DNA from: Tubiluchus corallicola
Lineage: Eukaryota > Priapulida > Priapulimorpha > Priapulimorphida > Tubiluchidae
Direction of reading: 5' to 3'
NCBI GenBank assembly: GCA_030141605.1
Contig: JAQGDQ010000028.1
Location: 381,501-445,500, forward strand
DNA: 64,000 bases
Shown here: piece after piece, positions 13,001 through 24,290 of the stretch
Layout: every line of letters begins with the position of its first letter
Numbering within the stretch: the stretch's first letter is position 1
The notes under the pieces: model-generated
The model's database searches: none
The model's input: the letters and a program-made list of their open reading frames with translations, nothing else
What the model was told of the DNA's origin: nothing
Position numbers and translations under genes: made by a program

Positions 13001-16000
13001 AAATACAGAAGTTGAGTTGCAATTTTTTTCACTTCTTTAACCCATATTTTGATTCAAGCGTCTTGTGGCTTTATCTTACTTGTTACTTTGTGCATCTGTA
13101 AGACCGTAAAATCACCAAAAAACTTCAAGCTCGTTATCTTTGTGAACTTACAAAAAAAGCTATTGCAAATGTTTTGGAAAATAACTATTAATATCTCCAT
13201 TGTGCATAAGGTTAATAAACATAAAAAACACTACATCCATGACTATTCACTCACCGTGTTCATGCCGGACCCATGAAATGGCACCATTGCGTGTGCTGCG
13301 TCACCCATTATCAATAAGCTACCATTAACGTGGTACGGATGACACTGAAAAAACATTCTCCAGTTTAATTTATCTAAAGCAGGTCTTCACAGAGAAACTG
13401 TATGAAGGAGAACATATAGATTAGATAGCCATTTAAGACATATTAGGAAAACCTTACATTTTTTGCTTACATCTTCTACATAGCATATACCACAATAACA
13501 CAGCAATAATGTGTCATAAAATGACAATGTATGCGGTGAAAGATCCAGCTAATTTTTTAGCTCTATTCGTAACTATAACCGAGCAGAGAAATGAAAGAAC
13601 TATCTTAAAAACAATGTCATTGTTTTAACAAAAAGCTGTCAAGTTTATCCCAGATTTACCTAGGACTTTTTTGGGCGTGAGGTAGAAGTTATAAAATTAG
13701 AATAAAATGCAAAATGGCATCAGAAAATTCTATTCTACTCAATAACAAATGTAAATATTTCTGGATGCTTTTGAACTTATATCTCACAGCAGCTGCTCCC
13801 AGTACAGATTCCTACCTTTACTTGTATTAAAGGTAATGGATCCAACTGAAAATAATCCTTCAACAAATTTTCCCTGAAAAAACAATAAAAAATAAGAACT
13901 GATAACCATTCTGCACTTGGGTCAATACATTCTCAATAAATTTATTATGTTGAGATATAAAGTATTCTACTAAAGTATTTCTCACATTATAACTGACACA
14001 AATTTCTTTCCTTATACATCATAATTATAGAACTTAATTTCTGTTCAATACAGCAGGTATGCATACATAAGTAATCAGGTATTTGAGTTTTTGAAATTTG
14101 AGTTGTATGCCCTGCAAATATGAATCAAAACTGTACATGAACTAATGCAAACAGAACATTTTGTTTTGTACAATTTGGCACTCTACAAGACAAGATACAG
14201 AAGGCGATCAACGACAGCGCATAATTAATTTTTGTATACGTAGTTATGTAGTTAGTGATGGGCTTGAGGCAGGACTTTAACCTAATTAATTATCAACATT
14301 AATGACTCAGACAAGACACTAAACCAGGAAAGATGTCTTAGCTATATTTGGGCACATATACAATCATACATTCTCTCTCAATGAGCAGCAATGTTTAACT
14401 TTTATAGTTATTTGTTTACAATATTCCACACATTTTTCTGGTTGCCTGAAAAAACAATACTATAAGACATTATAAAACAATCTTTAAAAATGATTTTCAC
14501 TACATTGTTTATAACATTAAATAAAAACTAGCTCTAATGCTTCTTCTTTGGTCAAGAAATTGAGCCACAAAAATACAGCAAAGTAAAAACGCTTTTCTAT
14601 CATAAAGCTAAAAAATATTCATAAAATTTTGTATCATCTACATGTCGTCTTACTGCACACATAGCTTCTATTAGCAGTAATGCTGTACAAAACTTGAAAA
14701 TTTAAATTCCCGTGATGACTGTTAGGTACGTTAGACAATCTTAAGAATAAGTTGTCTGAAACAGTTGTTTCAGATAACATTGATTAAATTTTGAAAAAAT
14801 AATCACAGCATTCGTAGTACACACTTTACTAACTAAGCAAAAGTTTAAATTACTTTATCTTATCAATAAAGTTGATAAAAATATGTTTTTGGTAAGCCAG
14901 TGATGTTTTTGGTTGCACAGTTGATAGGATAGTAACGTCTTACTAGCTGGCACGAACATTTTGAATTATTATGGATTTTCTTTGTGAGTCGCCTTTCTTT
15001 CAAACAGGTAAGGCATGATGCAAAGTAATATAACTGCATATGGAAAGTTTTCTGAGACACTTTAATTCCCTTTCGATTATTATCTACATTCTATAAAATG
15101 AAAATTGATGTTGTAACAAACTACAAAACCTACTTTCCCATCAAATGCAAGAAATCTGGAAAATTCTCACGAAAGAAATCAATACAGCCTTCATCCGATT
15201 GAATTCCATGAAAAACTTCGTATGGCATAAACATTGTGCAGGTAAACGTCTTGTCCAAGTTAGGAAGAGCGATTAGCATAAACTTTCCACGTGGCCAAAT
15301 GTGCAGATAATTAGCTTTCATTGCAAACTGAAAATAGTGCACAGTAAAGACCAGATAAAGCAAGAAATAACTCATTATGCAATAGTTGATTTTGAGTTAT
15401 ATGAACAGCTGAGTGTGTGCTTAGCAACTGAAGTTAGGCAATGCCGAGCTTGGCTAATGAATGGATAGGTGATTAACTGGATGACTAATGGGGGTTCAAT
15501 AATCATTCGGGGAAACTTTGTTTGTCATATTGCTTCCGTTATTTCTTTCATTGAAGGAGGAGGTAAATGCATCTCTACCAATTCAGAGTTTCATGTTAGA
15601 CTGTTAAAGGATTATCCTTGATGAGGTTTTAACATGTATCTGTCCCACCACAACTACCCACATTGAGTAAGTCCCATCGATTAAAACAGGATTTTGGTTT
15701 GCAGTGTGCATTTCCACAGGCATTTTAGGATGAATGAAGTATGAATAAGCTGCACGCATTGTCCTTGTCATAAAATTATTACTACATAGTGATAGAACTC
15801 ATACACATGAACACTTCCAGCAGTTAATGTAAAGTGGCCATTTCGAACCTTTGATGACACAAATGACTTTTCAACTTAGATAAAGAAGATACTTACTTCC
15901 CCATTTATGGGTCTTAAACACAGTTCTTTGTAAGCATGTGCAATATACTCCTGGCTGTAATTAAACTGTTGCCTCTTGAGTAGTGAAGTACGAACGTTAG

Positions 16001-19000
16001 AGTGAGCGCCATCACAGCCAATTATCACGTCAGCTTTAGCTTGTTTTATCATACCATCTGGTCTACAAATAAAATAAGACATATTCTAATAAGTTTTTAG
16101 TAATTTTACACGATTTCTTAGCTGGAGTTAACTGTTTCTGAAAGCAAGATAGTTTCATACGAGTGAAGCACAAATATTGATCTCTGAAAAGACACTGTGC
16201 AAATTTTTTTTGAGCCGAATCTTTGCAGACTAAGTTGAGCAAGGTAGATGATAACAATTTTATTATGAAAATTAGAGAATACTTACTTCTCAAATTTCAT
16301 TGTTCCAGATTCTGGATCACAGGAAATGAGTCTGTGTTTAAAGTGAAAGTGCACATTGTTGTATGCTTGTGCCTCGTTAAGAAGTGCCTCATTTAAACCT
16401 CTTCTGTCCATGGACAAATTGTACTAAAAAGTGTAAATACAGTATTATGTTAGCTAAGAATGTTTAATATTAGAAAATTCATTTGGTATAGTATACTTTA
16501 CACAGCATGCTTTGCATGAATACAATCCTGATCAAACATCACAATTTAAGCACCTTCCACAAAATCATTATAAGCCATAACTGTGAACAGATTTAGACTT
16601 TAGAATCACTTAGAATACTGTGAGAATTCAAGTGAGAGCACTGAAATTCTCACACTGTTTGACACAGCATAGACACATCTAGAAATACATGCGAAATAAC
16701 ACTGAAGACACTAATTAGTTTTCGCTGTTACAGTATGGGAAACAATAAATGCATGCAAATTTTATGAAAATATGTTCTTCTGACAGTTTATATTTAAAAA
16801 TAACACAAACTTTCTGTGACAGAAGGCACAAAATGCGTCCCTCCGAAGAAATGCATCAGCAGCAAATGGAAATCAATAAACCAACCTGACCGTCTTTTCC
16901 ATACGGAAGAAAATGGGCGGTGCCATCATGATCGTGAACCATCCGGCCATGCATGGGAATGCCCTTTTCAACAATGCGGTCTTCGATGCCAAGCGCACGC
17001 AATGCGGCTCTTCCCCGTTCAGCCATAGCCAAATTAATACTCTTGCCCTGAACATATTTCAAAGTCCTAATGTCTGAAATGTTAAAAACAGGAATAAGAA
17101 AAAGGCCAGCAAGCAGCAATTTTCAAACTTCAATTTAGGAAATAAACTATTTAATACTCTAATAGCTGTAAAATGCTATGTTAAAAGACTCGCTCAAGGA
17201 GTAAGTTGGACTTGCACAATTACAACTGCTTAAATAATAAAATCCCAAAAAACTGAAAAAACTGGGCTGGTGTTTAAGTGGTTTGACCTAATTTATCTTG
17301 TTAATGAATGACTTTTGCTCATTATTACAGTTAAAGGAAAACAGGATAACTTTTCATATCCTACTCCTTTTTGAAGTACAGTAAAATGAATACACTATAA
17401 CACCTATAATAATGCAAAAACGTTTCTAGTAATTAATTAAAAACTTAATTAACGGCAGGTAAGCCCAACTTGTGATTACATCACAACTGAACATAATTTT
17501 CCACAGCACAAATATTCCACAAATGTGTTACATGCCTCTTTGAAAGCGAAGCCTGAATTATAGTCCTACTGAACGACATTCAGTGTGACATACAAAAAAT
17601 TTGTGAAATTTTAAGTTTAAAATTCAAAATTCAAATTTACAACTGTGATCACAAATGAGTCCTCGAAAGTGTGCACAACATCACAACTGAACATTTCTGA
17701 ACAGAGAGGTACAGCACCTGTTTTTGTGCAAAGTGGATCTGAGGTACAGGCACTAGCACCAATCTAACTATAGCTGCTAAATGGCTAAATTCGTGTAACA
17801 GTGAAGAACTAGCCATGCAAATGCGATGCCAGGTTTCTGCGTTAATATTTGTTTCACGTAAGTCATTCTTGAAAAAATAGTACGCTCCCTTTCAATATTT
17901 TATAGGATAGTTTGTTTTGAATTATAGTTGAAGACTGAATCCAATTTTTCTTTAAGGGCAAACAAGAAACGTTTCACCAAACACGGTGTGGTAGTTCATA
18001 TAGGATTTTGGGCCCCCAGAAATAAACAATGTAGGAACACCAGCGACGTTACTGCTTTTGTTATTCATCAAAGTGTCAAAAATATCAGCATTTATTACAA
18101 CTGATCAATTTGTATGTTTTGGTGCCACAATGTACTCTCTCTTCTCACAAAGATGTTTTCAAAATTTTACAGCTAACTAGTATTAGCGAAACTGTGCAAT
18201 TTTTGGATTTTTAGTCTGCTGTAAACATGAGTTCTAGCAAAAAGGACGAAACAATTATAACAACATATAAAAATAGCTCCTCAAGGTCTTGTGCTTCCAA
18301 GAACTTCAGTACGAGAAAGTAAAACAAAATAATTGTAGCAGTCAAACTCCTTCCCCAGAACTACATGTGATAACTACAATGCTTTTAACTATTTCCTGGC
18401 ATATAACAAGAGATTTCTTAACTGAAATTAACAAACACGCATATAAATGTCCTTTATACACAACCTGATGTTCTCTTATTCAAATCTTTAACAAAATGCA
18501 ATAAGATTATTACTAAACTTTACCATCACGATATTCATATAAATGAACTTCAAATCCTCTTCGTGCCAAAAAAGTAGCTTCTAGTGAACCCACCTAAAAA
18601 CAAAATATTAGCATAAACAAATAAAGGTATTACTAAATAGAAAAGCAGATATTAAATAAAAACTGCTAGAGATGAGCAATATAATCGAAATTAGTGTTAA
18701 ATACAGACAAACACGACCTGAAAGCACAGAAATTGTACAAACTGTTGTACAGCTAATATTTTAACTATATAGATGATAATGTTAATACTGTATAACTATA
18801 GTAACTTTTCTATACGAGCCAGTTTATATGGCAATATGTAATAACTCCACATATCAAGTAAATTTAAAATGAGGCTAATATAAATTACACCATTAAATAA
18901 TTAAGTTTATCGGTTGAGTAAATAATTCAGATTACCTCTTATTTATATAACTACTGCCTGGTTATTAACTGGCTAATTCATTTCACTGATTGTTAATTTA

Positions 19001-20766
19001 ACCTAGAAGTAAGTGGGCCATTTATACAGTGTAAAAATGCAGTCAAACAGGTAGTAATGTTCATAAATGCTCCACCAACACAGCTGATCATTCAATTATC
19101 CAATTACTACTAACTATCTTACCGGCTGTAGTAAGCCACACTAACAATTCAAATAACCACCAGAACAACAACAGCATTCACAAAAACTGCACACAGATAC
19201 AAAGATAAAACTGTAAAAATAGGATTGTTTCTTTCAAAATAGTTGGCAAGTACAACTCACACAATTATCTGAATTCAAGAAATTCAATCAAATGACTCAT
19301 AATTAAAGACCCTTTGTGGCCTGTTATTAAACAATTTAAGCACTGCAATACAAGCACTTATTGAGGGTAACTTTATTGAAAAGAACATATGAAATTACAA
19401 AAACATGACAATTCATTAGACAAAATCTTAGAAGGCAAAATAAAAAAAAAACTGGTTAAACTGAACAGTTTCACTTCTACCTAAAATTAATGTGCCATAC
19501 ATTAAACTGAGTTGTCTCTCCTCGGGCCCTATTCTGTCCACAAGTAGCTTAATTTATTATGCACCTAGTGCATGCACAATGCCAAAGGCAATGCAGCAAC
19601 TCTTCAGTTTCAAGGCTAGTGGAAAAATGTGTACCTGAGCTACGCAGTTGAAATTTTACAAATAAAACGTCATACCTCAACTATTAAATAATATATTATG
19701 GCATAAAAGTGGTTATAAATTACCAGGTAAATGTGCAGATGAATTCAAAACTATCAGGCAGATAAAATTAAATCAAATCAAACTAATAGGAGAACACTAG
19801 AGACACAAATTGCCACGTTGCTCTTTCAAAAACAGCCAGCCTATTTAAAGCTTTTATTTCAGCAGACTAACTGCAAATCTGTCTTTGTTTTGTATTTGCA
19901 TGTATTAATCTTAAAGGTCAATGCTATTATTAGTACAAAATACTATACAGTACTAATATCAAGTATCAGTATGCAGTATATTATTTATTAGTATGCAGTA
20001 TATTACTCGTCAATCGATGAACTTACAATAGTGCTTACAGTAATATCAATTATACTTTCGACTTGGGGCAGTCAACCTCGAGAAACTATCTTATCGTATT
20101 AGCTGAAGAGGAAAGGACCTACGATAAATTTGCTGTGAAAAAAGGGAAAACAGAATAAATGCTTGTGGACAATGCACCATGTGACAATCCCAGACAGAAT
20201 CTTCATCAGACTGGACCATGCAGGTTGAATATTCCCTGGCAAGCAGTAGCTACATTCTCTAAAATGCTTTGCAGTAGTCACTGTTTCCTTCATATATTAA
20301 AAAGTTAGCAGAGCATCACATGTAAAGTAGTAGCCCAAGTTGAGTTTGGCAACGCATTACAACTCAACTTGGCGATAATCGCAGACATTAGCAGCTTAGG
20401 TGGTTTTTACAGAATAAATGAATAATACATGAATTTCAACACAGTATTCATTATTTTTAACGTGACTATGGCAGTACATCACTTCACATGCATGCACTGC
20501 TGAAAAACACCTAAAATGCAAAATGACCCTTGAATTCTTACTTATTTGTCTAGTAAATAAAAACTCTGGTCCTCTTTAAATTGCATTCATCAACAAATCG
20601 ATGGAAGACTTCAAATGAGCTTAAGGTTGAGGGTACCATTGTATTATACCGTAGCGTATTATACATACAAACACTTACAATATCAGGCGGCAGAACAAGA
20701 TGTAATTTACGAATTTCTTACCAGTCCACCGCCGACAACTGCAACACTTTTCTTTTTATTCGACAT
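10006..20766 (-). CDS. KMO: Kynurenine 3-monooxygenase (multi-exon)
   Basis: An FAD- and NADPH-dependent flavoprotein that hydroxylates kynurenine to 3-hydroxykynurenine in tryptophan breakdown. Exons read on the minus strand: 20766-20722, 18593-18524, 17073-16886, 16423-16287, 16062-15897, 15327-15134, 13873-13816, 13344-13255, 12752-12695, 11376-11294, 10646-10545, 10178-10119, and a tentative last exon 10044-10006. All have GT-AG borders and phases that agree. The FAD motif GGGLVG (residues 12-17) is split by intron 1. Further family landmarks are GKSINLA, a CDGAHS block, and [16 protein letters not shown] for the second FAD contact. The start is the ATG at 20766-20764, 8 codons before the Rossmann motif. 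Predicted length is about 429 residues against about 486 in vertebrates. The last exon aligns with the start of the usual C-terminal anchor and then stops, so the membrane segment seems absent. The terminal exon is the least certain part. Confidence 0.92.
11476..12598 (+). mobile_element. Deleted hAT transposon with DUF4371 remnant, inside a KMO intron
   Basis: A 1,123-bp element flanked by a perfect 8-bp duplication GGCATAAC (11468-11475 and 12599-12606). Inward ends are CAGTGGCGTTGTGC (left) and CAGGGGCGTCGTGC (right), and inside both is a C-rich/G-rich tract next to a T-rich tract. The plus-strand ORF 12009-12290 resembles the start of the DUF4371 domain of ZMYM1-type hAT transposases (blocks [36 protein letters not shown]). 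It ends at a stop and most of the transposase is missing. It sits in the KMO intron between exons 12752-12695 and 11376-11294. Confidence 0.83.
17310..17965 (-). repeat. Copy A of a ~650-bp unclassified dispersed repeat (KMO intron 2)
   Basis: Read on the minus strand, this stretch aligns over most of its length with 60018-60690 on the plus strand. Shared blocks include AAAATATTGAAAGGGA, TTTTTCAAGAATGACTTACG and CTGCCGTTAATTAAG, in the same order with many substitutions and small indels. No terminal repeats or target duplication were identified, and no domain is seen. It lies inside the KMO intron between exons 18593-18524 and 17073-16886. Confidence 0.7.
20335..20372. repeat. 12-bp perfect inverted repeat (hairpin)
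   Basis: CCAAGTTGAGTT at 20335-20346 is the exact reverse complement of 20361-20372, with a 14-nt loop. It lies in KMO intron 1. Function unknown. Confidence 0.6.
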
Positions 20767-21334
20767 ACTTTTAAAGCAAAAAACGACGTGACGCCACGCC
20801 GTAAATTACACGTGAAGCAAACTGTAGAACCCGTCTTTTGTAAAAACCGGGTTGGCACACGGACACACACTTACACATCGTCTGCTCTGCAGATCGCAGT
20901 TTGCATGCCAAATTCTGCAAAACCTTAGCACGTGCGACGTAACCTTTGACCCAACACCTGATACAAACAAAAATTAATACGCACTACAGTCTAAAAAATA
21001 AATTTGTTAATAAATGCATCCATTTAAAAAGCAAAGGACTAATTTAGGACACCCAATTATTTTTAGATAAAAAAGTGTTAATTTTATTCATATTTTTTCT
21101 TGCTTTTACACAAGTGGACTATTTTTTCTCATTTTTGTGTTTGACTTCCGGGGTTCCTAGGCACTTCCTGTAAAATCAGCAGAACTTATACTGACTTAGC
21201 TTCATTGCATGCAAACTACTTAAAAGCAAGATTGTTTCAAACTGACAGCAGTTTAATTGAAAACTAGGTGTGACATAAAGATTTCATCAGTCGTGATCAG
21301 CTGTGAATTTTACAGTCATTTATGATAAAGGAGA
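20767..21334. promoter_or_regulatory. Shared upstream region of KMO and CEPT (possible bidirectional promoter)
   Basis: The start codons of KMO (minus, 20766) and the phosphotransferase gene (plus, 21335) are 568 bp apart and diverge. The KMO-proximal half is richer in CG dinucleotides than the surroundings (for example GACGTGACGCCACGCCG near 20786 and GCACGTGCGACGTAACC near 20928, which contains an E-box-like CACGTG). No TATA box can be assigned. Promoter function is inferred from the layout only. Confidence 0.45.
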
Positions 21335-22480
21335 ATGAAGATAGAAAGCTTATCTGAGGTGCAATTGAAAAAATTGAAAGAACATAAATACAGTTGCGAA
21401 AATGTATCTATTCTGGATCCATACATGCAGGTGTTCTGGAATGCTGCTATTCAAAAATTTCCATTGTGGTTAGCTCCAAATACGATGACAATTATTGGAC
21501 TAGGTGTTAATATAATTACATCTTTGCTAGTTTTTGGTTACAATCCCGATGGAAAAAGTGACTGTCCAGCATGGGTATATGTCTTTTGTGCTGCTGGACT
21601 GTTTATATATCAAACACTAGATGCATTAGATGGCAAGCAAGCAAGGAGAACAGGATCATCTAGTCCTTTAGGAGAGCTGTTCGATCATGGATGTGATTCT
21701 ATATCTACTGTTTTTGTCACAATTGCAGTCAGCATCACTATGCAGCTAGGGCAGCGACCAGAGGTTTTATTTGCAATGATAATGTGGTCATTGTTTCTTT
21801 TCTACCTAGCTCACTGGACAACATACGTATGTGGAACTTTACGGTTTGGATACATTGATATCACAGAAGGTCAGTTTATGGCAATTGGATCATTTATTGT
21901 AACCGCCATTTTTGGAGCTGCATTCTGGGAAGCTAGAATTCCATTCCTTTATCTACCATTATGGGTCTTACCTGTACTTTTTTCAACAATAGCTGGTGGA
22001 GTAGCTGCACTGACGTGCTTTAACGTCATTTTTACTGGTGGCGTTGGAAAAAACAAATCCACTGTTGCCGATACCAGCGTTTTATTTCCAGCTGTACCAA
22101 TATTATCGGCAATTATTCCAGCTTACATTATTTATTGGAAGTCTCCAAGTCACCTTTACCAAAACCATCCATGTGTGTATTTGCTAGCGTTTGGTTTTGT
22201 GGCAGCTAAGATCACTTGCAGACTTGTAGTAGCTCATATGACAAAAAGCGAGATGGATGCTCTGGACACAGTACTGTGGGGTCCAGCACTGTTGTTTCTC
22301 AACCAATATTTTAATTGTCCAATTAGCGAGCATTTAGTTCTTTTCCTGTGTTTAATTTATTCCATTGTGAATTTAACTATGTACTCGGTGCGTGTTTGTC
22401 GGCAAATTTGTGATTATCTAAATATTTTTTGTTTTACTATTAAAAACAACAAATTACATTCTGCCTCCAATAACGGTTGA
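21335..22480 (+). CDS. CEPT1: Choline/ethanolamine phosphotransferase, intronless
   Basis: A complete 381-residue membrane enzyme of the CDP-alcohol phosphotransferase family. It transfers phosphocholine or phosphoethanolamine from the CDP-linked form to diacylglycerol, the last step of the Kennedy pathway, in ER or Golgi membrane. The family signature DG-x2-AR-x8-G-x3-D-x3-D is intact from D99 to D121 (DGKQAR, G113, D117, D121). Several hydrophobic segments follow, as expected for a polytopic protein, and the length is near the usual 390-415. The start ATG at 21335 gives the usual N-terminal block. A second ATG at 21322 opens an 11-codon out-of-frame uORF ending at 21357, overlapping the real start. 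The gene has no intron, unlike its neighbours here. Sequence alone does not separate the CHPT1 and CEPT1 paralogues, so the symbol is provisional. Confidence 0.93.
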   Translation: MKIESLSEVQLKKLKEHKYSCENVSILDPYMQVFWNAAIQKFPLWLAPNTMTIIGLGVNIITSLLVFGYNPDGKSDCPAWVYVFCAAGLFIYQTLDALDGKQARRTGSSSPLGELFDHGCDSISTVFVTIAVSITMQLGQRPEVLFAMIMWSLFLFYLAHWTTYVCGTLRFGYIDITEGQFMAIGSFIVTAIFGAAFWEARIPFLYLPLWVLPVLFSTIAGGVAALTCFNVIFTGGVGKNKSTVADTSVLFPAVPILSAIIPAYIIYWKSPSHLYQNHPCVYLLAFGFVAAKITCRLVVAHMTKSEMDALDTVLWGPALLFLNQYFNCPISEHLVLFLCLIYSIVNLTMYSVRVCRQICDYLNIFCFTIKNNKLHSASNNG

Positions 22481-23354
22481 TGAACAATTGCAAATTTATT
22501 ATATACAGACATTTACTGTGAAAAAAGCATCTATGAATGTAATCTTGAATATATTATTAAATAGTCAATTGTTTTATTCATCACAACATTTCTATGATAA
22601 TGTTGAATGTTAATGTATGTTTATTGTATGTAATTAACTTGTAAATTATGTTAAGAGCTTGCATTATTATACTGAAGATTCGCAAAGTCATGCATTTTAA
22701 TCTAGTTAAAGTTTGAAACTTAAATTGTAAGATTGGGTGTTGTGTAATTCTGTGTAGTTTGTACTTTGTATGTTATAAGTGCAGAAATCTTCAGCTGAAA
22801 AATATATACTCACTTGATTGTACATAATAATTATGTAGCCTGTGAACAAACCAGAAGAACAAGTTCTACTATTAGTTTTAGAACTAATATATAATGAGTT
22901 TTAGAACTAATATATAATGTAACAGATTAAAATTTTAATATTGTTAATGTTATTTTATTGCTTAGTTCCTGTTTAATCGATTAGGATTCAATTTCATGGA
23001 CTAAGTTTTTGAACTGCACAGTAGCACATGGAGTTAACTAAAACAGCCATTTTTATTTGCACAGTTAAAGTTGTCTTCTTGCTTCAAAATGGATATAATT
23101 TTACTCTAAATTGGCAATATTCAATGCAACGCAGTATGGTAAAAAATGTGATTCACTTAACAAAGATGATTGCTATAAATTTTTGCTTCCAACTTACATG
23201 CAGTGCTAATAAAAAACAAAAAGGGTTATTTAGCTAACAAACTGCATTTTTTTCATGTAGAAAATTAAAGTACGCAATGGACCAATCAAAATTTGGTTAT
23301 AATATGTACCACAAACAGTCATAGCTTAGTCTTTTCTGTAAACAAAAAATAAAC
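22481..23354. other. CEPT 3' flank; no further gene; short tandem duplication
   Basis: AT-rich 3' UTR and intergenic DNA. It contains a perfect 23-bp tandem duplication, 22874-22896 and 22897-22919. No coding feature is recognised. Confidence 0.5.
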
Positions 23355-23925
23355 ATGCCTCATATAAACATGATAAGTCAAAAAATTGCAAAAAAACATT
23401 GGAATAATTTCATTTATCAAAAACTATGTAAATTTCATTTATCATCTTTATATAATACATTAATTTTGCCTTACTTAACTTACTGTTGTGTGTTATGGGG
23501 CAGAACTTATCTTACGAACCTGGTTACCTTAAATAGATATCAAAGAAAATTTCTCCGCATTATGAAAGGTCTCTCAAAATATACAACAGTACCTAAATTA
23601 TTGTTTCGAAACAGTAGTATTTTAATTTTAGAAGATTTAATTTTATTTAACCTCTCTACGGATGTGTACAAAACACATTTCGGTTTATTTCCAACTACTT
23701 TATTTAATCCAGTATTACGTAACCAAACACAATTTAGCACACGTTTTAATGAGCATTTTATACCATATTGTAGAAAAATCTTGGTAGACATTTTCTTAAA
23801 TTCACAGCTCCCTTACAATGGAACAATATTTCACCAAACATAAAAAGCAGCAAATCTATAAATATTTTTAAAAAATATTTGAAACATCATATGTTTTTGT
23901 CTTGTCTAATAGTGACTAATTCACT
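23355..23925 (+). mobile_element. LINE relic: end of a reverse-transcriptase ORF
   Basis: The ORF 23355-23843 reads like the region after the catalytic core of non-LTR reverse transcriptases (LYNTLILPYLTYCCVLWG, then LNRYQRKFLRIM). The family's usual end block (WNNISPNIKSSKSINIFKK) continues in another frame at about 23819-23890, showing a frameshift. The upstream RT core and endonuclease are absent, so it is a 5'-truncated dead copy. The class within LINEs (CR1/Jockey-like or other) is not resolved. Confidence 0.7.
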
Positions 23926-23926
23926 C

Positions 23927-24290
23927 TCTATCTCTCCCTCAAGCCTCTTTCTGTCTCTATCCTTTCTTTCTACATTTCGCAATTTTCAGTTCAGCTAAAC
24001 AAAGTTTTTACAATCTCCCTCTCTCTTTCTCTCTCTCTCACTGCCTCTCCTACCTTTTCTCACACACTCTCTTTTATTCTCTCTCTCCCTCGTCTCCTCA
24101 CTCTCTCTATCTATCCCTCTTTCTCTCACCCACACACACACACACACACACTTATTCTCTTTCCCTTACTCTCTCTGTCTCTCCCTTTCCCACTCTCTTA
24201 CTGTCACTCGCACTCACACACTCTCTCCTCTCTCTCACTCTCTATCTTTCTCGTCCTCTCTTTCTGCCTCTATCTTGTTTCTCTCTCGAC
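23927..24290. repeat. Impure TC/AC-rich microsatellite region
   Basis: A run of (TC)n-rich sequence interrupted by TCCC, CTTT and a (CA) tract near 24130-24149. It follows directly on the LINE relic, a common position for simple repeats. Confidence 0.7.
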
